DNA of 12,410 bases, from positions 1 through 12,410 of the forward strand of contig UQXS01000052.1 in NCBI GenBank assembly GCA_900545125.1. Direction: 5' to 3'. Below, piece by piece: positions 1 to 5,161 of the stretch (position 1 is the first letter of the stretch; the number at the start of each line of letters is the position of its first letter). The notes beneath the pieces are model-generated. The model saw nothing but the letters and a program-made list of their open reading frames with translations, was not told the origin of the DNA and ran no database searches. The DNA comes from an uncultured Ruminococcus sp. (GTDB lineage: Bacteria; Bacillota; Clostridia; Oscillospirales; Ruminococcaceae). Both the position numbers and the translations under genes were made by a program.

Positions 1-1169
1 TTTTCGGCTCTGACTGCACTGCATATTGCTTCAAGCTCACCGGCTTTCAGGAACTTTTTGAAGGAACAATTAGGCTCGTCAGCCCAGCGTATATATGCCA
101 GACCCTTTGCACCGATTCCCTTAGCATGATCTATAAGCTTATCGATTTCTTTTCTTGTATACGTTGCAGCACCGTTCTTTACATTGATAGCCCTGACAGA
201 ACCTCCGTCCTCAATGGCATTTCTGAATACTGCAAAATCTATATCCCTGACATTTTCGGTAAGATCCTGTATCTCAAATCCAAAACGTGTATCAGGCTTG
301 TCTGATCCGTAGCGATTCATTGCATCGGCAAAAGTAAGACGAGGCAGCGGCGTGGGAATATCCACATTCATAAGCTCCTTGAAAGCACGCTGAACAAATC
401 CCTCAACACATTCCTGAATATCTTCTGCATCGACAAAAGACATTTCCAGGTCTATCTGAGTAAATTCAGGCTGTCTGTCAGCACGGAGATCCTCATCACG
501 GAAACATCTTGCAAGCTGGATATATCTGTCATATCCGGCGATCATAAGCAGTTGCTTATAGATCTGGGGCGACTGCGGAAGCGCATAGAACTTTCCCGGA
601 TGCACTCTCGACGGGATAAGATAATCTCTTGCACCCTCCGGAGTAGATTTCATCATCATGGGAGTTTCTATTTCAAGAAAACCATTTTCATAGAAATATT
701 CCCTTGTCACCTTTGCAAGACGATGACGCATAATGATATTCTGCTGAAGAGGTGCTCTTCTCAGATCAAGATAGCGATATTTAAGACGAAGTTCTTCATT
801 TACCTTTGTTTCGCTTGTAATCTCAAAAGGTGTAGTCTGAGCCTTTGAAAGGATTCTCAGATCAGTAACAAAAATCTCTGCATGACCTGTTTTCAGTTTG
901 TCGTTTTTGCTTTCACGTTCACGGACAACACCCTTTGCCATGAGAACGTATTCGCTGCGGCAGGAAGCAGCTTTGTCAAAAATATCCTTTTCCGTCTCGT
1001 CGTTGAACAAAAGCTGAACCACTCCCGTTCTGTCTCTGAGAACGACAAAAATAACTCCGCCCTTGTTTCTTATACGATCAACAAAACCGCCTACAACGAC
1101 TTCTTTGCCTATCTCCGTTACATCTCCGCAGTAATCTGTACGCTTCAGACCTTTCATTGTATCAGCCAT
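1..1169 (-). CDS. aspS: Aspartyl-tRNA synthetase (C-terminal part cut by window edge)
   Basis: Class II aminoacyl-tRNA synthetase that charges tRNA-Asp in the cytoplasm. About 389 of the roughly 590 residues usual for bacterial AspRS are visible; the stop lies beyond the left edge. Near the N-terminus is the typical 'LKRTDYCG' opening of the OB-fold anticodon-binding domain. The catalytic core follows, with 'QSPQIYKQ' near residue 200 and class II motif 2 'FRDEDLRADRQPEF' near residue 220-235. The visible end reaches into the bacterial-type insertion domain. The start at 1169 is favoured over the internal Met four codons later because GAGGAG sits about 10 bases upstream, inside the end of hisS. 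The gene begins one base after the hisS stop (TGA-T-ATG), so the two are co-transcribed and probably translationally coupled. The sequence does not settle whether the enzyme is strictly Asp-specific or also charges tRNA-Asn. Confidence 0.97.
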   Translation of the reverse strand, partial: MADTMKGLKRTDYCGDVTEIGKEVVVGGFVDRIRNKGGVIFVVLRDRTGVVQLLFNDETEKDIFDKAASCRSEYVLMAKGVVRERESKNDKLKTGHAEIFVTDLRILSKAQTTPFEITSETKVNEELRLKYRYLDLRRAPLQQNIIMRHRLAKVTREYFYENGFLEIETPMMMKSTPEGARDYLIPSRVHPGKFYALPQSPQIYKQLLMIAGYDRYIQLARCFRDEDLRADRQPEFTQIDLEMSFVDAEDIQECVEGFVQRAFKELMNVDIPTPLPRLTFADAMNRYGSDKPDTRFGFEIQDLTENVRDIDFAVFRNAIEDGGSVRAINVKNGAATYTRKEIDKLIDHAKGIGAKGLAYIRWADEPNCSFKKFLKAGELEAICSAVRAE

Positions 1170-1170
1170 A

Positions 1171-2511
1171 TCACTTATTCTCCTCAGCTAAATTTTGGAA
1201 AGCACCGACCGTTTCATCGTCATCAATGCTGTCCATCATCTTATCAAAATATACAGCGTCAAAACTTCCTGTAAATTTATCATCAAGCATTATATCCTTT
1301 TCCTCGCCGGTCTCCATATCCTTGAGTTTTGCCTTTCCCTCCGCAAGCTCATTGTCACCGAGAACAACAGTGAAAACAGCTCCCGTTTTATTGGCATATT
1401 TCATCTGCGCCTTGATTCCTCTGCCCATGAGATCATATTCGGCAAAAAAGCCGTATTCCCGGAGCTGTTTTGCAAGCTGCATTGCCTTTTCAGCAGCCTG
1501 TTCCCCCATAGTTGCGAAATAAATATCACACTTTTTCGGAATTAGAAACCGGCAATTCTGCTTTTCCATTACGAGAAGCAGTCTCTCAATTCCCATAGCA
1601 AAACCGAGAGCCGGAACGTGTTGTCCGCCAAGCTGTTCGATAAGACCGTCGTAGCGTCCGCCGCCGCATACAGTTCCCTGAGCACCGATTTCCGTTGTAA
1701 CAAATTCAAAAACGGTTTTTGTATAATAATCAAGACCCCTCACTATTCTGGGATTCACTTTATATTCTATTCCCAGATTTGTGAGATACTTTTTAAGTTT
1801 TTCAAAGTGATCGCTGCATTCTTCACAGAGATAATCAAGGATAATGGGAGCATCTTTTCCTATTTCCTGACATATCGGGCTTTTACAGTCCAGGATACGC
1901 ATAGGATTTTTTTCCAGCCTGTCACGGCACGTATCACAGAGTTCATCCTTTCTTGCTTCAAAATAACTTCTCAGCGCCTGATGATATTTTGCACGGCATT
2001 CCGGACATCCTATAGAATTTATATAAAGCTTAATATTCTTTACTTCCAGTCTGTCAAGTATAGTTTTGGCAAGGGAAATAACTTCTGCATCGGCTGCCGG
2101 AGACGCACTTCCTGCCATTTCAAGACCGAACTGATGAAACTCACGCAGTCTGCCTGCCTGCGGTCTTTCATGACGGAAACAGGAAAGTTTATAATATACC
2201 CTCTGAGGTAGTGCTTCATTAAGAAGTCCATTCTGGAGCATGGCACGGATAGTTCCTGCTGTTCCCTCCGGACGAAGGGTAAATTTCGTTTCCTTTGCCA
2301 TTACCGTATACATTTCCTTCTGTACCACATCAGTAGTTTCGCCCACAGACCTGAGAAAAAGATCGGTGCTTTCAAAGGTAGGAATTCTGATCTCCGAAAA
2401 ACCGAAGCTCTCAGCAGTCTCTCCTGCAATTTTTTCAACAGTGTGCCACTTGTGAACATCCTTTGGAAGGACATCTTCCGTACCATTGGGACGCTTGATA
2501 TTTAAAGCCAT
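1171..2511 (-). CDS. hisS: Histidyl-tRNA synthetase
   Basis: Class II synthetase that charges tRNA-His; cytoplasmic, normally a homodimer. In the 446-residue product I see 'TLRPEGTAG' (about 78-86), motif 2 with 'FRHERPQAGR' (about 112-121), the HisRS signature 'VRGLDYYT' (about 257-264), 'GGGRYDG' (about 283-289) and motif 3 'GFAMGIERLL' (about 303-312). The insertion domain carries paired cysteines (CPEC, CDTC, CEEC at about 169-232), as in many Bacillota HisRS. The C-terminal anticodon domain ends in an acidic tail of about 30 residues that seems longer than usual. AGAAAGG lies about 9 bases before the ATG. No convincing promoter is visible in the 91 bases upstream, and the gap is too short for a T-box leader, so the gene may depend on read-through from mgsA or on a weak promoter. 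It is followed directly by aspS. Confidence 0.97.
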   Translation of the reverse strand: MALNIKRPNGTEDVLPKDVHKWHTVEKIAGETAESFGFSEIRIPTFESTDLFLRSVGETTDVVQKEMYTVMAKETKFTLRPEGTAGTIRAMLQNGLLNEALPQRVYYKLSCFRHERPQAGRLREFHQFGLEMAGSASPAADAEVISLAKTILDRLEVKNIKLYINSIGCPECRAKYHQALRSYFEARKDELCDTCRDRLEKNPMRILDCKSPICQEIGKDAPIILDYLCEECSDHFEKLKKYLTNLGIEYKVNPRIVRGLDYYTKTVFEFVTTEIGAQGTVCGGGRYDGLIEQLGGQHVPALGFAMGIERLLLVMEKQNCRFLIPKKCDIYFATMGEQAAEKAMQLAKQLREYGFFAEYDLMGRGIKAQMKYANKTGAVFTVVLGDNELAEGKAKLKDMETGEEKDIMLDDKFTGSFDAVYFDKMMDSIDDDETVGAFQNLAEENK

Positions 2512-2570
2512 ATTTTTCAGCCTTTCTTTGTTATTTTTGACTTATGGTAACCTCTAAAAACCGCTACATG

Positions 2571-2595
2571 AAAATTGTCCCTGTGCAGGGACAAT
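2571..2595 (-). terminator. Probable intrinsic terminator after mgsA
   Basis: A near-perfect inverted repeat (ATTGTCCCTG / CAGGGACAAT, 2574-2583 with 2586-2595) gives a 9-10 bp stem with a 2-4 base loop. On the minus strand it begins 7 bases after the mgsA stop and is followed by a short TTTT run. The short U-tract suggests partial termination, which would let some transcripts continue into hisS-aspS. The remainder of the mgsA-hisS gap (2512-2570) holds only the hisS ribosome binding site and an AT-rich stretch that I cannot assign. Confidence 0.65.
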
Positions 2596-2602
2596 GATCT
2601 TA

Positions 2603-3004
2603 TCAGATACCAGGGGTTCCAACCTCACGCCAGTCAAGATCTCCTCTTTCAAGAGCAAGAATAAGCGCTTCGGCAGTAGCGATATTGGTTGCCACGGGAA
2701 CATTGTGAACATCGCACAGTCTCAGAAGATTCATTCCCTGAACGTCAGAAGACTTGGGATTTATAGGATCTCTGAAGAAAAGAAGCACATCCACTTCATT
2801 ACAAGAAAGCAGCGCCATAATCTGCTCTGCACCGCCCTGACCGCTTAAATACCTCTTTATCGGCAGACCGGTAGCCTCGCCGACCTGTTTTCCTGTTGTA
2901 TTGGTTGCAAGAAGCGTATGCTTGGATAAAATTCCGCAATAAGCGCTGCAGAACTGAACCATAAGCTCTTTTTTTGAATCGTGTGCAATAATAGCTATCT
3001 TCAT
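2603..3004 (-). CDS. mgsA: Methylglyoxal synthase family protein
   Basis: The family converts dihydroxyacetone phosphate to methylglyoxal plus phosphate, a bypass of lower glycolysis. I place the start at 3004 (133 residues), because AAAGGA lies 7 bases before this ATG and the family's N-terminus 'MKIAIIAHDSKK' begins there; a longer frame from 3052 adds 16 unrelated residues. Family features seen: 'AHD' (8-9), 'TTGK' (36-39), 'SGQGG' (54-58), 'FFRDP' (76-80), 'LLRLCDVHNVPVATNIATAE' (93-112) and 'GDLDW' (121-125). The residues at or near E. coli catalytic Asp71, His98 and Asp101 are changed: 'GGAEQ' replaces 'GGDQQ', and 'SSDVQ' replaces the 'HDPDV' region. Membership of the family is clear, but activity is not assured. 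It sits 56 bases after the minD-like gene, a neighbourhood known from other Clostridia, and ends at a hairpin. Confidence 0.88.
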   Translation of the reverse strand: MKIAIIAHDSKKELMVQFCSAYCGILSKHTLLATNTTGKQVGEATGLPIKRYLSGQGGAEQIMALLSCNEVDVLLFFRDPINPKSSDVQGMNLLRLCDVHNVPVATNIATAEALILALERGDLDWREVGTPGI

Positions 3005-3060
3005 TTTTCGTTCCTTTCTCCACACAATAACTATTAAGGATGTGCGGCACATATTCTGGA

Positions 3061-3798
3061 TTAAGAAGTTTTTACTGTAAGCGGAACAAATTCACCGCCG
3101 AGCCTTTTTGAAATTGCATCAAAAGCCCTCAGCGCTTCCGAATCGGTAGGAATAGGATTGCCCTTTCCTGTAGCAACAGTCATCTGGAAATCATCCGGAA
3201 CAACGCCGATAAGCTGAACTCCGACCTTATCAATGATCTCGTCGAGATTATCAACAAGAGAATTTCCGATAACTCTCTTGCTCACTTTGTTGATTATCAG
3301 ACGCTGACTTTTGTTTCCTCTCTTATAGAACTCATCTGACATAAGGCTTGCATCTCTGATGCACACCTGATCGGGAGTTGATATAACAAGAATAAGATTT
3401 GCCTGTTCAACAATATCAAATACATGAGAGTTTATTCCGGCACCCGTATCAATTATTATGTACTCATAATATTTTTTGATAGAACGGCAGATATTTACGA
3501 TCTGCTCTGCTGTAACGCTCGTAAGAGACTTAGGGGCACAAAGTATACTGAGATTGGATGACATAGGCACCTGAGAAACAGCTTCAAGAACGGGCTTGCT
3601 GCCGTTCAGAACATCTCCCAGATCATATTTTATCTCATTTTCCATACCAAACATGATGTCAAGGCATCTGAGACCGAAATCCAGTTCAATAATAAGAGTT
3701 CTGTGTCCCTGCTTTGACAATGTATATCCCAGACCGGCGCAAACGGTTGATTTTCCGGTTCCGCCCTTTCCTGATGTAACAGCAATAACTTTTGACAT
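3061..3798 (-). CDS. minD: MinD/ParA-family ATPase (septum-site MinD-like)
   Basis: Deviant-Walker P-loop ATPase closest to MinD, which places the division septum with MinC/MinE or DivIVA partners. The 245-residue product has the deviant Walker A 'KGGTGKS' (11-17), the MinD-type 'DFGLRCLD' (40-47, usually DIGLRNLD), 'YDLGDVL' (58-64) and a Walker-B-like 'IIIDTGAGI' (114-122). The start at 3798 is chosen over the upstream ATG at 3837 because AAAGGAAG precedes it by about 5 bases and 'MSKVIAVTSGKGG' is the normal MinD start. The C-terminus ('GGEFVPLTVKTS') does not look like the basic amphipathic membrane-targeting helix of MinD, and no minC or minE is in the window. It is therefore MinD-like rather than a proven division-site protein; a FlhG- or ParA-like role is the alternative. 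It is transcribed with mgsA from the promoter at 3888-3916. Confidence 0.82.
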   Translation of the reverse strand: MSKVIAVTSGKGGTGKSTVCAGLGYTLSKQGHRTLIIELDFGLRCLDIMFGMENEIKYDLGDVLNGSKPVLEAVSQVPMSSNLSILCAPKSLTSVTAEQIVNICRSIKKYYEYIIIDTGAGINSHVFDIVEQANLILVISTPDQVCIRDASLMSDEFYKRGNKSQRLIINKVSKRVIGNSLVDNLDEIIDKVGVQLIGVVPDDFQMTVATGKGNPIPTDSEALRAFDAISKRLGGEFVPLTVKTS

Positions 3799-3887
3799 TA
3801 CTTCTTCCTTTCCGATATCCGTATGCCAGAGCTTCATTGCTGCTGAACGTCACCGGACTCTTCAATAATCTTTCTATAATACTTTAT

Positions 3888-3916
3888 ATTATATCACAAA
3901 TCCTCTTTAATGTCAA
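3888..3916 (-). promoter_or_regulatory. Sigma-A promoter of the minD-mgsA unit
   Basis: The minus strand reads TTGACA (3916-3911), a 17-base spacer, then TATAAT (3893-3888): a perfect match to the housekeeping consensus in both boxes and in spacing. The predicted start point is near 3881, giving a leader of about 83 bases before the ATG at 3798. The rest of the gap to the rubrerythrin terminator (3917-4017) is AT-rich and holds only an 8-base direct repeat, ATTGTGCA, at 3942-3949 and 3974-3981. Confidence 0.85.
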
Positions 3917-4017
3917 AGAAGTTTTTTGTATAAAATATAAGATTGTGCAATTCATAACTTTCAACACATCAAAATTGTGCACGTTTCACAAAAGAATTCC
4001 TTCCCGCAACAATTATA

Positions 4018-4055
4018 TAAAAAATTAAACCGGCTGCTCATATGCGGCAGCCGGT
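4018..4055 (-). terminator. Intrinsic terminator of the rubrerythrin gene
   Basis: Inverted repeat ACCGGCTGC (4029-4037) with GCAGCCGGT (4047-4055) makes a 9-bp GC-rich stem around a 9-base spacer. On the minus strand it is followed by a long T-rich run, TTTAATTTTTT. It begins 15 bases after the rubrerythrin stop codon, so this gene is a single-gene unit separated from minD-mgsA. Confidence 0.92.
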
Positions 4056-4070
4056 CTGATGCATCAATGA

Positions 4071-4622
4071 TTAACCAAAATATCTCTTGAGAAGTCCCTC
4101 AAATGCCTTGCCGTGACGAGCCTCATCCTTAGCCATTTCGTGAACAGTATCATGAATAGCATCGAGATTCAGTTCCTTTGCTCTCTTAGCAAGAGCAAGC
4201 TTGCCCTCGGTAGCACCATGCTCTGCAGCAACTCTCTTTGTGAGATTTTCCTTTGTTGAGGATGAAACTACCTCGCCGAGAAGTTCAGCAAATTTTGCTG
4301 CGTGCTCTGCTTCTTCGTAAGCAGCCTTTTCCCAGTAAAGACCGATTTCAGGGTAGCCTTCTCTGTGTGCAACTCTTGCCATTGCGAGATACATTCCAAC
4401 TTCTGTACACTCACCGCTGAAATTAGCACGAAGTCCGTCAATGATTTCCTGATCTGTAACAGCCTTAGCTGATCCTACCTCATGTTCGCAGGCAAATACA
4501 AGCTTCTCGTCAGCTTCCTTAACGATGAACTTAGAACCGGGAACTCCGCACTGCGGGCACTTTTCAGGTGGTTCATTTCCTTCGTGAACATAACCGCAAA
4601 CGGGACATACATATTTTTTCAT
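4071..4622 (-). CDS. Reverse rubrerythrin (N-terminal rubredoxin, C-terminal diiron domain)
   Basis: Non-haem iron peroxidase used by anaerobes to reduce hydrogen peroxide (and oxygen in some clostridia) with electrons passed through rubredoxin-type iron. The 183-residue protein opens with a short rubredoxin-like Fe(Cys)4 site: CPVCG (Cys6, Cys9) and CPQCG (Cys22, Cys25). A four-helix ferritin-like diiron domain follows, with Glu71 in 'GECTEVG', E-x-x-H at 104-107 ('EAEH') and E-x-x-H at 167-170 ('EARH'). The rubredoxin-first order is that of the reverse rubrerythrins described from Clostridium acetobutylicum; classical rubrerythrin has it last. GGAGGT lies 7 bases before the ATG, a very strong ribosome binding site suggesting high expression. 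It has its own promoter and terminator. The neighbouring NrdD-like gene is also linked by family to anaerobic, oxygen-sensitive metabolism. No clear PerR box is visible. Confidence 0.94.
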   Translation of the reverse strand: MKKYVCPVCGYVHEGNEPPEKCPQCGVPGSKFIVKEADEKLVFACEHEVGSAKAVTDQEIIDGLRANFSGECTEVGMYLAMARVAHREGYPEIGLYWEKAAYEEAEHAAKFAELLGEVVSSSTKENLTKRVAAEHGATEGKLALAKRAKELNLDAIHDTVHEMAKDEARHGKAFEGLLKRYFG

Positions 4623-4667
4623 ATCAATTACCTCCGTAATAATTTATCAAGACAACATCACACAAAG

Positions 4668-4673
4668 ATTATA
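4668..4673 (-). promoter_or_regulatory. Probable -10 element of the rubrerythrin promoter
   Basis: The minus strand reads TGCTATATAAT ending at 4668, which contains a TATAAT box (4673-4668) about 46 bases before the start codon. No -35 match stands at 16-18 bases upstream (the sequence there is AAAATT-like). TG-C-TATATA could act as an extended -10. The assignment is moderate. Confidence 0.5.
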
Positions 4674-4734
4674 TAGCAGATGCGCAGCCGAATTTTTCAT
4701 CAGATTACATAAAAATTCCGCAGACAGATGACAT

Positions 4735-4795
4735 ACAAAGCCATTAGGCAAGCTTTGTGCAGTGTCGCCTAAAATGCCGCATCATAGACGGCATT
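4735..4795 (-). terminator. Structured intergenic region with a possible terminator of the NrdD-like gene
   Basis: Three inverted repeats are packed into 61 bases. AATGCCG/CGGCATT (4773-4779 with 4789-4795) overlaps the stop codon of the NrdD-like gene and is followed on the minus strand by TTTTA, so it could terminate that transcript weakly. TTAGGC/GCCTAA (4744-4749 with 4767-4772) and ACAAAGC/GCTTTGT (4735-4741 with 4752-4758) interleave in a way that could form an H-type pseudoknot. The remaining bases up to the rubrerythrin promoter (4674-4734) show no clear signal. Confidence 0.45.
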
Positions 4796-5057
4796 ATACA
4801 CTGTGTTTTACTCTGTCGTGCTCCTCAGCACGCTTTCCGTTATTAAAACGGTCGAGAGTTCCGACAAGATAACCTGTGATCCTTCTGATACGTTCAAAAG
4901 GCACATCAGAGAATTCATATTTAAGGTCAACGAATTCCCCGTCAATTTTTACAGTCATTCCGGAAATGATCCGGTCGCTGTACTTGTTCTTTCCATAATC
5001 TATGTAAGCGTTGATTTCATCCTGTGAAAGTTCTCCGCCTATAACATTTACCTGCAT
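4794..5057 (-). CDS. Small stand-alone protein resembling the NrdD glycyl-radical loop
   Basis: An 87-residue soluble protein with no cysteine, signal peptide or membrane segment. The N-terminal half ('MQVNVIGGELSQDEINAYID...') is not one I can name. The C-terminal third, 'ERIRRITGYLVG' (55-66), 'FNNGKRAEE' (71-79) and 'DRVKH' (81-85), matches in order the C-terminal tail of class III anaerobic ribonucleotide reductase (E. coli NrdD: RRVCGYLG, then FNAGK, then RRVKH). In NrdD the Gly of that GYL motif carries the radical; here it would be Gly62. The NrdD zinc-binding cysteines are absent and the protein is far too short to be a reductase. Such proteins are, as far as I recall, often labelled 'anaerobic ribonucleoside-triphosphate reductase' in clostridial genomes. 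The start at 5057 is used because GCGAGG lies 7 bases upstream and because the longer frame from 5114 would begin upstream of the predicted start point. It is divergent from the Crp-family regulator. Confidence 0.75.
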   Translation of the reverse strand: MQVNVIGGELSQDEINAYIDYGKNKYSDRIISGMTVKIDGEFVDLKYEFSDVPFERIRRITGYLVGTLDRFNNGKRAEEHDRVKHSV

Positions 5058-5085
5058 AAAAAAACCTCGCTTTCCGATCAGGGTA

Positions 5086-5114
5086 TTGACTTTGATCTGA
5101 AAATATTGTATCAT
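5086..5114 (+). promoter_or_regulatory. Promoter of the Crp-family regulator gene
   Basis: TTGACT (5086-5091), 17 bases, TATCAT (5109-5114); predicted start point near 5121. Its -10 overlaps the -10 of the opposing promoter (5105-5110), so polymerase can occupy only one of the two at a time. Confidence 0.65.
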
Positions 5115-5133
5115 AAAATCACAAACTTGTCTG
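5105..5133 (-). promoter_or_regulatory. Promoter of the NrdD-like gene
   Basis: The minus strand reads CAGACA (5133-5128), 17 bases, then TACAAT (5110-5105). The -10 is good and the -35 matches TTGACA at only four of six positions, as expected of an activator-dependent promoter. The predicted start point is about 5098, 41 bases before the ATG. The 16-bp palindrome at 5132-5147 abuts and slightly overlaps the -35 box. Confidence 0.65.
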
Positions 5134-5147
5134 TTGCAATTGCAACA
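5132..5147. promoter_or_regulatory. Perfect 16-bp palindromic operator, Crp/Fnr geometry
   Basis: TGTTGCAATTGCAACA is a perfect palindrome with the 5-6-5 layout of Crp-family sites (E. coli Crp: TGTGA-N6-TCACA; here TGTTG-N6-CAACA). It lies between the divergent regulator and NrdD-like genes. Its centre (5139.5) is 41.5 bases upstream of the predicted start point of the NrdD-like gene, the classic class II activator position, and about 19 bases downstream of the regulator's own predicted start point, where binding would block transcription. It ends one base before the regulator's ribosome binding site AAAGGAGG. Confidence 0.75.
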
Positions 5148-5161
5148 AAGGAGGATTTTTT

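Noticed and set aside
1618..2211. Plus-strand open frame (197 codons) opposite hisS
   Set aside because: It is fully antisense to hisS, which has all HisRS motifs, and its translation is low in recognisable structure.
2512..2602. Possible T-box leader upstream of hisS-aspS
   Set aside because: The gap is only 91 bases and is largely filled by the mgsA terminator; there is no T-box consensus or specifier stem.
4620..4680. PerR-type operator in the rubrerythrin promoter
   Set aside because: AT-rich bases such as GATAAATTATTA resemble only part of the consensus; no 15-bp inverted repeat is present.
5058..5114. N-terminal extension of the NrdD-like protein starting at 5114
   Set aside because: The ATG at 5114 lies upstream of the predicted start point, has no ribosome binding site, and the extra 19 residues look unrelated to the rest.
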